Shown here: positions 1-6,467 of the stretch, piece after piece
How positions within the stretch are numbered: position 1 is the first letter of the stretch
Layout: every line of letters begins with the position of its first letter
Assembly: GCA_031269205.1 (NCBI GenBank)
Contig: JAISZM010000088.1
Location: 1-7,266 of the forward strand
DNA: 7,266 bases
From: Eubacteriales Family XIII. Incertae Sedis bacterium
GTDB lineage: Bacteria; Bacillota; Clostridia; Peptostreptococcales; Anaerovoracaceae
Direction: 5' to 3'
Translations under genes and position numbers: made by a program
The notes under the pieces: generated by a model
The model's database searches: none
What the model saw: the letters and a program-made list of their open reading frames with translations, nothing else
Told to the model about the DNA's origin: nothing

Positions 1-1806
1 CTCCGCCGCCATGGTGGCGCGCGCGACCTCGCGAACCGCCTTTTTGATCGTCTGCGGCGTGATGCCGTGCTCCTCGTTGTACTTTGTCTGTATCGCGCGC
101 CGCCTGTCCGTCTCCCTGATGGCCGCGGCCATCGACGGGCTGATCTCGTCGCCGTACATGACGACCCGGCCGTCCGCGTTGCGCGCCGCGCGGCCTATCG
201 TCTGGATGAGCGAGGTCTCGCCGCGCAGAAAGCCCTGCTTGTCCGCGTCGAGTATCGCGACGAGACTGACCTCGGGGATGTCCAAGCCCTCGCGCAGCAG
301 ATTGATGCCGACGAGGACGTCGAACACGCCTGTGCGCAGGTCGCGCAGTATCTCCATGCGCTCGAAGGTCTGGATGTCCGAGTGCAGATAGCGCACGCGC
401 ACGCCGGCGTCCGCGAGATAGTCGGTCAGGCTCTCCGCCATTTTCTTCGTGAGCGTCGTGACGAGAACCTTGCCGTCCTTCTCCGTGACCTTGTGTATCT
501 CCCGTATCAGGTCGTCGATCTGGCCGCCCGTCGGTCTCACCTCTATCGGCGGGTCGACGAGACCCGTCGGCCGTATCACCTGCTCCGCGCTGACGCCGCC
601 GCTCAACTCGCGCTCGAACTCCGCGGGCGTGGCGCTGACGAACACGGTCTGTCCCGTCAGGTCGAGGAATTCCTGAAAGCGCAGCGGCCTGTTGTCGAGC
701 GCCGACGGCAGACGGAAGCCGTACTCGACGAGCGACTCCTTGCGCGCGCGATCGCCGTTGAACATCGCCCTGAGCTGCGGCAGCATGACATGGCTCTCAT
801 CTATAATAGTAAGAAAGTCGTCGGGGAAGTAATCGATGAGCGTGTAGGGCTTCGTCCCGGGAGGCAGCCCCGTCAGATGTCGGGAGTAATTTTCTATGCC
901 CTTGCATGTGCCGATCTCGCGCAACATCTCTATGTCGTAGCGCGTGCGCTGTTCGAGCCGCTGCGCCTCGAGCAGACCGTTCCGTTCCTTGTAGTAGCGC
1001 AGACGCTCCTCGAGTTCTTCCTCGATGGTTTCGCAGGCGCGCCCTATCTTGTCCTTCGATGTGACGTAGTGCGCCGCCGGAAAGATCGCCACGTGGGTCC
1101 GCGCCGCGACGATTTCGCCCGTCAGCGGGTTGATCTCTTTGATCGACTCGACCTCGTCGCCGAACATCTCTATGCGCACGGCGCTGTCCGCGCCCGCCGG
1201 GTAGACGTCGAGGACGTCGCCGCGCAGCCGGAAGTTGCCGCGGTCGAAAGCGACGTCGTTGCGCGTGTACTGGATGTCCACGAGGCGCGTGAGAATGTCG
1301 CGCAGGCTTTTCTCCATGCCCGGCCTGACGGACAGCGTCTGCGTCTCGTAGTCTATCGGGCTGCCGAGTCCGTATATGCAGCTCACGCTCGCGACGACGA
1401 TGACGTCGCTCCTCTCGCCGAGGGCGGCCGTCGCGCTGTGCCTGAGCTTGTCTATCTCGTCGTTGATGTCCGAGTCCTTCTCGATGTACGTGTCGGTAGA
1501 CGGCACGTAGGCCTCGGGTTGGTAGTAGTCGTAATAGCTCACGAAGTATTCCACGGCGTTGTCCGGGAAAAACTCTTTGAACTCGCCGTAGAGTTGGGCC
1601 GCGAGCGTCTTGTTGTGCGAGATGACGAGGGTGGGCTTCTGCACGCGCTCGATCACGCCGGCCATGGTGAAGGTCTTGCCCGAACCCGTGGCTCCGAGCA
1701 AGGTCTGGTATTCCCTGCCCGCCTCAATCCCGCGAACGAGAGCGTCGACCGCCTTCGGCTGATCGCCCGTCATCTTATATTCGGATACTATTCTGAAATC
1801 CGGCAT
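1..1806 (-). CDS. uvrB: UvrABC system protein B (excinuclease subunit B), 3' end beyond window
   Basis: This is the damage-verifying helicase-like subunit of nucleotide excision repair. It is loaded on DNA by UvrA, probes for lesions with a beta-hairpin, and recruits UvrC for incision; it acts in the cytoplasm. The minus-strand frame is open from the ATG at 1806 to the window edge (602 codons; the family is usually about 660-680 aa). Visible motifs: Walker A GATGSGKT at residues 38-45, beta-hairpin tyrosines in SYYDYYQPEAYVP (about 90-102), Walker B DESH at 336-339 and helicase motif VI QTIGRAARN at 535-543. The missing end should hold the C-terminal UVR (UvrC-binding) domain. The start is fixed: an in-frame TAG lies four codons upstream (1819-1821) and no other ATG/GTG/TTG intervenes. 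No Shine-Dalgarno sequence precedes it. The gene is divergent from csp. Family identity is near certain. Confidence 0.97.
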   Translation of the reverse strand, partial: MPDFRIVSEYKMTGDQPKAVDALVRGIEAGREYQTLLGATGSGKTFTMAGVIERVQKPTLVISHNKTLAAQLYGEFKEFFPDNAVEYFVSYYDYYQPEAYVPSTDTYIEKDSDINDEIDKLRHSATAALGERSDVIVVASVSCIYGLGSPIDYETQTLSVRPGMEKSLRDILTRLVDIQYTRNDVAFDRGNFRLRGDVLDVYPAGADSAVRIEMFGDEVESIKEINPLTGEIVAARTHVAIFPAAHYVTSKDKIGRACETIEEELEERLRYYKERNGLLEAQRLEQRTRYDIEMLREIGTCKGIENYSRHLTGLPPGTKPYTLIDYFPDDFLTIIDESHVMLPQLRAMFNGDRARKESLVEYGFRLPSALDNRPLRFQEFLDLTGQTVFVSATPAEFERELSGGVSAEQVIRPTGLVDPPIEVRPTGGQIDDLIREIHKVTEKDGKVLVTTLTKKMAESLTDYLADAGVRVRYLHSDIQTFERMEILRDLRTGVFDVLVGINLLREGLDIPEVSLVAILDADKQGFLRGETSLIQTIGRAARNADGRVVMYGDEISPSMAAAIRETDRRRAIQTKYNEEHGITPQTIKKAVREVARATMAAE

Positions 1807-1820
1807 GGGGATATTATACT
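1807..1820 (-). promoter_or_regulatory. Candidate uvrB promoter -10 box giving a leaderless transcript
   Basis: On the minus strand a perfect TATAAT occupies 1818-1813, only six bases before the uvrB ATG (1806). A transcription start at the usual 6-7 bases below the -10 would fall on or beside the A of the ATG. No convincing -35 hexamer is visible 16-18 bp upstream (GCGTCG at the 17-bp spacing), and there is no TG extension. The call therefore rests on the hexamer, its position and the lack of a ribosome binding site. Confidence 0.4.
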
Positions 1821-1845
1821 ACGGGCACCGCGCGGCGACGCTTCA

Positions 1846-1947
1846 TTCCCCCTTTTCGATAATTTTCTTTTTTCCCGTCAATAACGCGCATTTGCGTTCC
1901 CCCTTTTCGATAATTTTCTTTTTTTCCGTCAATGACGCGCATTTGCG
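1846..1947. repeat. Two-copy 51-bp tandem direct repeat
   Basis: Copy 1 is 1846-1896 and copy 2 is 1897-1947; they match at 49 of 51 positions (differences at 1874/1925 and 1883/1934). Each copy has a run of five C, a pyrimidine tract, CGATAA, another T-rich tract, then GTCAATRACG and CGCATTTGCG. A stub of a third copy (TTCGATAA, 1948-1955) runs into the csp -10 region. The repeat sits exactly between the divergent uvrB and csp starts, so a regulatory role is possible. The T-tract of copy 2 (1904-1925) lies where an UP element for the csp promoter would be. No known operator was recognised. Confidence 0.85.
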
Positions 1948-1956
1948 TTCGATAAA

Positions 1957-1965
1957 TGTTATAAT
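1957..1965 (+). promoter_or_regulatory. Extended -10 promoter for the cold-shock gene
   Basis: TGTTATAAT is a perfect TG-N extended -10 (TATAAT at 1960-1965). The -35 position at 17 bp (1937-1942, GCGCAT) is poor, which is tolerable for an extended -10 with upstream T/A tracts. The predicted start near 1972 gives a leader of about 126 nt before the csp ATG; long structured leaders are common for cold-shock mRNAs. Confidence 0.5.
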
Positions 1966-1971
1966 TCCCTT

Positions 1972-2097
1972 TGCCAGATATACAGACCCCTATTGGCTGT
2001 ATCGGAACTCGGACAAGGATCCGGCCTGCTTTAGTGAATCTTTCCTGTGACTCCTTGTAGAAATGGCGACCGAGTAGATTTTTTGGAGGAACAATTT
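1972..2097 (+). promoter_or_regulatory. Structured 5' leader of csp with strong ribosome binding site
   Basis: Two stems can be drawn. ATACAG (1980-1985) pairs with CTGTAT (1997-2002). ACAAGGA (2013-2019) pairs perfectly with TCCTTGT (2052-2058). CTCC at 2051-2054, mostly inside the second stem, could alternatively pair with GGAG of the Shine-Dalgarno GGAGGA (2085-2090). A temperature- or ribosome-dependent switch of the cspA type is thus conceivable but unproven. The Shine-Dalgarno is 7 nt from the ATG. Confidence 0.4.
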
Positions 2098-2307
2098 ATG
2101 GAAGGTACAGTAAAGTGGTTTAACCCGGATAAGGGCTTTGGTTTTATCAAGCCCGACGATGGCGGCGATGATGTCTTTGTGCATTTCTCGGCAATCCAAA
2201 CGAACGAGTTCAAGACTTTGAACGAAAATCAAAAAGTGTCTTTTGATGTCGAGAAGGACCCCAAAGACAGCGGGAAGTTCCGTGCTGTCAACGTAGTCGT
2301 GCTGTAA
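2098..2307 (+). CDS. Cold-shock protein, CspA family
   Basis: This is a 69-aa single cold-shock-domain (OB-fold) protein that binds single-stranded RNA and DNA and acts as an RNA chaperone or antiterminator. The nucleic-acid binding motifs are clear: RNP1 KGFGFIKP at residues 12-19 and RNP2 VFVHF at 26-30, after the family-typical opening MEGTVKWFNPDKG. The frame is open further upstream to 2047, but the start at 2098 is chosen because GGAGGA lies 7 nt before it and family members begin here. Length matches the family (65-70 aa). Its codons are visibly less GC-rich than those of uvrB and thrC, as often seen in highly expressed small genes. It faces tsaD tail to tail. Which paralogue (cspA, B, C) cannot be told from one sequence. 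Confidence 0.97.
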   Translation: MEGTVKWFNPDKGFGFIKPDDGGDDVFVHFSAIQTNEFKTLNENQKVSFDVEKDPKDSGKFRAVNVVVL

Positions 2308-2482
2308 GCGACTTCAGTTAGACCGTTTTATGACGTGATCGCGGGCGGAGGCCGACAAATATCCGCCGACGCCCCGATCAACGGAGACCTACAGGAGTTC
2401 CGGTTGGGGAAAACCTGTCGCGTTCTTGAACAAGCGTCGTCCGATATTGCCGAGGTGATAAAGGTCGTCGCGTTTTCGCTTC
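2308..2482. other. Convergent intergenic region between csp and tsaD, structured, no gene supported
   Basis: Several possible stems are seen: AGTCG (2295-2299)/CGACT (2309-2313) over the csp stop; GGCGGA (2344-2349)/TCCGCC (2362-2367); a compact hairpin at 2391-2418; and CGCTTC (2477-2482)/GAAGCG (2491-2496) over the tsaD stop. None is followed by a T-run on the relevant strand, so no intrinsic terminator is called. A GTG-initiated plus-strand frame at 2335-2571 lacks a ribosome binding site, runs deep into tsaD and is not accepted as a gene. Confidence 0.5.
2391..2418 (+). other. Compact two-part hairpin in the csp 3' region
   Basis: ACAGG (2391-2395) pairs with CCTGT (2414-2418), and TTCC (2398-2401) with GGAA (2408-2411). 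They are separated by a symmetrical AG/AA internal loop and closed by a six-base loop GGTTGG. It could be a csp 3' UTR stability element, part of a small RNA, or chance. There is no T-tract after it on either strand. Confidence 0.35.
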
Positions 2483-3610
2483 TCAAAGCGGAAGCGAGGC
2501 GTAGGCGTCAATGTCGAGCGACGAAGATCCCTCGCACAGGTATTGGTAGTAGGCCGCGCAAGCTATCATAGCGGCGTTGTCCGTGCAGTACACGGGCGGC
2601 GGCGCATATAGTTCCACGCGTTCTTCCATGCAGACCGCGGCTATACGCGAGCGCAGCATGGAATTGGCAGCCACACCTCCGCCCATCGTAAGTTTCTTGC
2701 GTCCCGCGCGCCGCAGCGCGAGGCGTGTTTTTGTTTCGATAACATCTGTCGCGGACGCCTCGAAACCCGCCGCCACGTCCGCGAGGTTCACCTCGCGCCC
2801 CGCCTGCCTCTCCGTATTTATATAATTCAGCACTCCCGTTTTGATGCCGCTGAAGCTGAAGTCAAGACTCCCCTCTTCGAGATAAACTCGCTTGAATTTC
2901 ACGGCCGTCGGGTCGCCGTTCTTTGCGAGTTCGTCCACCTTTGGGCCGCCCGGGTAGCCGAGTCCGAGCGAACGGGCGACCTTGTCGAACGCCTCGCCGA
3001 CGGCGTCGTCGCGCGTGTGGCCGAGCAGGACGTAGTCGGTGTAGGAGCGAACGTCGATGAGGTCGGTATGCCCGCCCGAAACCACGAGGGCGAGATGCGG
3101 CGGCTCTATCGTGGGCATCGCGGCGACGGCGGCCCCGCCCTCGTCTTCCGGTAAACTTCGACCCGCCGACGCGAGATCAACAGCGTCAGCGTCTGCGAGG
3201 CCGCGCGCGGGTACGCCGGGGGACGCGGTGGAAAGGTACGACGCGCACACGTGGCCCTTGATGTGATGCACCGCCGCAAAGGGCTTCGCGGCGGCATAGG
3301 CCGCGGCCTTGGCCGTGGACAGCCCGATGAGCACCGCGCCGACGAGTCCGGGTCCGTAGGTCGCGCCGACGAGATCGATATCCTCCCAGGAGACGCCAGC
3401 CTCCGAGAGAGCGGAATCCATGACGGCGTTGATCTGAGTCAGGTGATGGCGCGACGCGATCTCGGGCACGACGCCGCCGAAAACCTTATGGACATCTATC
3501 TGCGACGCGATGACATTCGATAGCGTCTCTCGCCCGTCAGCCGTCACGGCCGCGGCCGTTTCGTCGCAGCTCGTCTCTATCCCCAGCGTTATGAATTTGC
3601 CGTCCTTCAT
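2483..3610 (-). CDS. tsaD: tRNA N6-threonylcarbamoyladenosine synthase catalytic subunit TsaD
   Basis: TsaD (Kae1/YgjD, ASKHA fold) transfers the threonylcarbamoyl group of TC-AMP to N6 of A37 in ANN-decoding tRNAs, giving t6A; in bacteria it works with TsaB and TsaE in the cytoplasm. It has 375 codons. Visible: N-terminal GIETSCDET (10-18), metal ligands H116 and H120 in VHHIKGH, nucleotide-site VVSGGHT (176-182), DKVARSLGLGYPGGP (209-223), FSFSGIKT (251-258), GGGVAANS (310-317) and the third metal ligand D344 in YCTDNAAM. Length exceeds the usual 335-345 aa because of a low-complexity insert at about residues 127-168. The start ATG (3610) is preceded by AGAGG at 9 nt. It lies 12 bp below rimI, so it is probably the last gene of thrC-rimI-tsaD. 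tsaB and tsaE, common neighbours in Firmicutes, are absent here. Confidence 0.97.
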   Translation of the reverse strand: MKDGKFITLGIETSCDETAAAVTADGRETLSNVIASQIDVHKVFGGVVPEIASRHHLTQINAVMDSALSEAGVSWEDIDLVGATYGPGLVGAVLIGLSTAKAAAYAAAKPFAAVHHIKGHVCASYLSTASPGVPARGLADADAVDLASAGRSLPEDEGGAAVAAMPTIEPPHLALVVSGGHTDLIDVRSYTDYVLLGHTRDDAVGEAFDKVARSLGLGYPGGPKVDELAKNGDPTAVKFKRVYLEEGSLDFSFSGIKTGVLNYINTERQAGREVNLADVAAGFEASATDVIETKTRLALRRAGRKKLTMGGGVAANSMLRSRIAAVCMEERVELYAPPPVYCTDNAAMIACAAYYQYLCEGSSSLDIDAYASLPL

Positions 3611-3622
3611 ACAACGAAACCT

Positions 3623-4114
3623 CTACACATCCTCCGCGGACGCGTCGTCGGAGCAACTCGTCGCCGCTCCCTCTTCCCTCATCATCACGACCGCGTCCTC
3701 CTTGTTATCCTCGTAATAAGCCTTGCGGACGTCTACAGACCGGAAGCCAAACTTCTCGTACATCGAGATGGCGGGCGCGTTCGACGCGCGCACCTCGAGA
3801 AAAAACTTGTACGCTCCGCGCAACCGCGCCTCATCGATCAGTTTCATGAGCAGCATGGCTCCGATGCCTGCTCTTCTGTACTCAGGAACGACGGCTATCG
3901 TCATGATGTGGCACTCTTCCCAGACCACCCACATGCCCGCGTAGCCGCGGACGGCGCCGGACGTCTCGGCCACAAAGTACGCCGACAGGACGTTCCTGCC
4001 GATGTCCCGCTCGAGGTCGTCCCTCGCCCACTGAAGCGTGAAGCTCGCCCGCTCCACCTCCATGATGGCGTCGATGTCGTCGGACCCCGCGCCGCGTATG
4101 CGCACCCACCTCAT
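3623..4114 (-). CDS. rimI: RimI-type GNAT N-terminal acetyltransferase
   Basis: This is a 163-aa single GNAT domain. RimI uses acetyl-CoA to acetylate the N-terminal alanine of ribosomal protein bS18, and homologues may have wider N-terminal acetylation targets. The acetyl-CoA loop RRAGIGA is at residues 80-86, preceded by the beta-4 strand IMTIAVVPEY (70-79). LEVRASNAPAISMYEKFGF (106-124) carries the residues equivalent to E. coli RimI Glu103 and Tyr115 (here E107 and Y119). The tail after about residue 148 is acidic/serine-rich and probably disordered. The ATG at 4114 is chosen because the domain begins right there (WVRIRGAGSDDIDAIMEVERASF); a TTG at 4165 would overlap thrC by 44 bp. No clear Shine-Dalgarno is seen, and the thrC stop is 7 bp upstream, so translation is probably coupled. 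Linkage to tsaD is typical of bacteria. Confidence 0.92.
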   Translation of the reverse strand: MRWVRIRGAGSDDIDAIMEVERASFTLQWARDDLERDIGRNVLSAYFVAETSGAVRGYAGMWVVWEECHIMTIAVVPEYRRAGIGAMLLMKLIDEARLRGAYKFFLEVRASNAPAISMYEKFGFRSVDVRKAYYEDNKEDAVVMMREEGAATSCSDDASAEDV

Positions 4115-4121
4115 GATCGGA

Positions 4122-5687
4122 TCAGCCGACGGAAGAGCTTTCGGCGCGACCGCGGCTGCGGGCAAGGTCGGCTCTTATGGCGTCCGCCATCTCCCCGGCC
4201 GTAACGACGCCCCTGTGTCTTATCTCCTTGTCCCTGAGTCCACGCAGCCCCGCCGGCACGGGAATCCCCGTCGCGGCGTTCAGCGCGTCGATGTACGCGA
4301 AGCCGTCGGACTCCGCGCCGAGTCCTATCGCCCCCGCGACGCGCCTCGCGAACTTATACGCGCTCGCGGTCGACGCTATGACGGCGGGCGTATCGTCGCC
4401 CGTCTTCTCGAGGTAATCGAGATAGACCCGGTACGCGACCGACGTGTGCGTGTCCATGAGATAGCCCTCGCGCGCCCACAACTCTCCTATCTCACTGTGG
4501 GAGCGCTCCATGACGGCGGAGCCGCCCCACATAAAATCGCGTATGCCTTCGCGTACGCGCGCGCTCACCTCGTAGCGCCTCTCCGATTCGAGGCTTCTCA
4601 TATAGCCCGCTATCTCATCGGAGTCGCCGCCCGACAGATGCCAGAGCAGCCGTTCGAGATTGCTCGATATGAGTATATCCATCGATGGCGAACTCGTCAG
4701 GATGAATTCTCTGTTCGCGTCGTACACTCCCGTGCCTATGAGATCGGTCAGCACGCGGTTCTCGTTCGACGCGCAGACGAGACGCCCGACGGGCAGCCCC
4801 GCTTCACGCGCGTACCACGCGGCGAGGATGTTACCGAAATTCCCCGTCGGCACGACGATGATTATGTCGTCGCCCGAGGCTATCTCGCCACGTTCCACGA
4901 GCCTGACGTACGCGAAGTAGTAATAGGCGACCTGCGGCACGAGCCTGCCGATGTTGATGGAGTTCGCGGAGGACAGCCGGTATCCGCCGTCCGAGAGCGC
5001 GGCTTTGTAATCGCGGTCGCCCATTATCGCCTTGACGGCGTTCTGCGCGTCGTCGAAATTGCCCTCTATCGCGTAGACGTGCGTATTCGCGCCGCCCTGC
5101 GTGACCATCTGACGCTCCTGTATCTCGCTCACCCCATCCTTCGGGTAGAACACGAATATCTCCGTGCCCTCCACGTCCGCGAAGCCCTCGAGCGCCGCCT
5201 TGCCCGTGTCGCCCGACGTCGCGGTCAGAATCACGATCCTCCTGTTCTCGTTCTCCTTTCGGACGGATGTCGTCAACAGATGGGGCAGTATCGACAGAGC
5301 CATGTCCTTGAAGGCGGCCGTCCTGCCGTGGTATAGTTCGATAAAATTGGCTCGTTCCGTTTTGACGACTGGTGAGATTTCGGGCGAATCGAACTTGTCG
5401 TCGTAAGCGCCGTCAATGCAGCGGCGCAGTTCCTCATCCGTAAAGTCGTCGAGGAAAGCGCTCATGACGCGGTAAGCCACGTCGCGGTACGGCACGCCGG
5501 TCTTCCCGGCGTCAGCCCCCGCGCGCGACCCATCCGCGCCGGCCGCGCCATCCGCGCCGGAAAAATCGTAATCTATCTTCGGTATCTCCGTCGGAACAAA
5601 GAGTCCCTTGTCTGGCGCCAATCCCTGTATGATGGCCTGCGCCCCCGTGAATTTCGTCTCGTCGCCTCTCGTGCTGATATATTCCAT
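4122..5687 (-). CDS. thrC: Threonine synthase, PLP-dependent
   Basis: Threonine synthase converts O-phospho-L-homoserine and water to L-threonine and phosphate, the last step of threonine synthesis. This 521-aa protein is of the long fungal/E. coli-like type: N-terminal STRGDETKFTGAQAI segment, PLP lysine K127 in GRTAAFKDMAL, LTATSGDTGKAAL (154-166), SANSINIGRL (240-249), phosphate-binding PTGNFGNILAAWYA (280-293), and THTSVAY plus IASTASAYKF toward the C-terminus. The start at 5687 is chosen over an in-frame TTG at 5708 because GAGAGG lies 6 nt upstream and family proteins begin with this MEYISTRG-like sequence. Residues 43-62 form an Ala/Gly/Asp low-complexity insert with repeated GAD. It is first of the thrC-rimI-tsaD cluster, with a candidate promoter 70-80 bp upstream. 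No threonine-rich leader peptide is visible. Confidence 0.97.
   Translation of the reverse strand: MEYISTRGDETKFTGAQAIIQGLAPDKGLFVPTEIPKIDYDFSGADGAAGADGSRAGADAGKTGVPYRDVAYRVMSAFLDDFTDEELRRCIDGAYDDKFDSPEISPVVKTERANFIELYHGRTAAFKDMALSILPHLLTTSVRKENENRRIVILTATSGDTGKAALEGFADVEGTEIFVFYPKDGVSEIQERQMVTQGGANTHVYAIEGNFDDAQNAVKAIMGDRDYKAALSDGGYRLSSANSINIGRLVPQVAYYYFAYVRLVERGEIASGDDIIIVVPTGNFGNILAAWYAREAGLPVGRLVCASNENRVLTDLIGTGVYDANREFILTSSPSMDILISSNLERLLWHLSGGDSDEIAGYMRSLESERRYEVSARVREGIRDFMWGGSAVMERSHSEIGELWAREGYLMDTHTSVAYRVYLDYLEKTGDDTPAVIASTASAYKFARRVAGAIGLGAESDGFAYIDALNAATGIPVPAGLRGLRDKEIRHRGVVTAGEMADAIRADLARSRGRAESSSVG
5502..5561 (-). repeat. In-frame microduplication coding the thrC low-complexity insert
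   Basis: The 13-mer CCATCCGCGCCGG occurs at 5530-5542 and again at 5548-5560, a period of 18 bp (six codons). It encodes repeated GADG-type residues within thrC (about residues 43-62). Because the period is a multiple of three, the reading frame is kept. Replication slippage is the simplest origin. Confidence 0.75.
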
Positions 5688-5941
5688 ACAACGCCTCTCA
5701 CAAAACAATGGTATTTCCCAAAAATATACTCAAATGCCCCCTTGTTACGGAGCCATTTAAGTATATCATATGCCGGAGACGACAGGCGACGAAGCACATC
5801 ACCTCGTCGTCCTCTTCCGTTTCAGGGATACAGGGGGTGGTTCTTGGTCTTTTCAGAGACGAAGGGAACGACCCATACTCCCGGGAAGAAGGAATCGGAA
5901 TCGTCCCCTAACGTGTCCTCCGGAGGGAGTCCTAACCCGTA
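5688..5941. other. Spacer between thrC and the pilin gene, palindrome-rich, no gene
   Basis: No frame here looks coding. It holds the thrC promoter candidate (5760-5768) and a series of inverted repeats: CGACGA (5787-5792)/TCGTCG (5804-5809); an imperfect stem of about 12-14 bp around loop 5851-5856; the palindrome TCCCGGGA (5879-5886); and the palindrome CCTCCGGAGG (5917-5926). These might be a degenerate REP-like element or pilin transcript terminators, but no T-run follows on the minus strand. Confidence 0.5.
5760..5768 (-). promoter_or_regulatory. Extended -10 promoter candidate for thrC-rimI-tsaD
   Basis: Read on the minus strand, TGATATACT gives a TG-N extended -10 with TATACT at 5765-5760. 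The expected start near 5753 leaves a leader of about 65 nt before the thrC ATG. The -35 position is poor (CGCCTG at 17 bp). A second AT-rich stretch (TATATT on the minus strand near 5727) is a weaker alternative. Confidence 0.4.
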
Positions 5942-6467
5942 TTATGGTTCAGGTTCAATATACGGGAGAGTAAGGCCACCGGGATAGGCGCTGACTCCCA
6001 CCTCAGAATCATTGATGCTCCAGACGCCCTCGCTGTAAAATGCCGTCTTGCCGTTGTGATCACTGCCAAACTTCAGTTCATATATCTTGTTGCCGGGGGC
6101 AAAGGACATGGACAGAAAGTCACTCTCTTGATAGTTCGTACCGGTCAGCGCGTTGATCGCCGCAATCCAATCACTAGGTTCTGCCTTATCATTCGGGTCA
6201 TTGACTCCGACACCTTCGCCGCACGCCTTTGACAAGTCATGTGTAGAGGGGTGAACGGCGGAGAGATCAAGATAGTACATCTCGGAGGCCATGGCCTGCA
6301 GCGCTATCGCCACAGTGCGCCCCTCGGCCTCGATTTCACTATCTCCCGCTTTGCGGATGTAGCCGGTCAGAGCGGGTATGGCGATGGCCGCGAGGATGGC
6401 GAGAATCACGAGTACAACGATGACTTCGACGAGGGTGAAACCTCTGCGCCCGCGGAAACGGGATGAT

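Noticed and set aside
67..1884. Very long plus-strand open frame (605 codons) opposite uvrB
   Set aside because: It is the antisense shadow of uvrB in GC-rich codons. The minus-strand frame carries all UvrB motifs; the plus frame has none and is Arg/Val/Asp-rich in a typical shadow manner.
1938..1951. LexA/SOS box in the uvrB upstream region
   Set aside because: The minus strand has CGAACGCAAATGCG: the left half CGAAC fits the Gram-positive box, but the right half lacks GTTCG. It is only a half site.
1990..2232. Minus-strand frame of 80 codons over csp
   Set aside because: Antisense of a strongly recognised cold-shock gene; the frame has no ribosome binding site and no family features.
2335..2571. 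Plus-strand frame of 78 codons downstream of csp
   Set aside because: GTG start without a ribosome binding site; its last third is antisense to tsaD and no family is recognised.
4038..5336. 432-codon plus-strand frame opposite thrC and rimI
   Set aside because: Shadow of thrC/rimI codons; no recognisable domain and the opposite strand is clearly coding.
5573..5797. Threonine-rich attenuator leader peptide before thrC
   Set aside because: The frame upstream and overlapping the thrC start has no Thr or Ile run and extends into thrC in another phase.
5942..6409. Pilin starting at the GTG of 6409
   Set aside because: That start lies inside the hydrophobic helix, after the prepilin cleavage site, and would give a non-functional protein; it also lacks a ribosome binding site.
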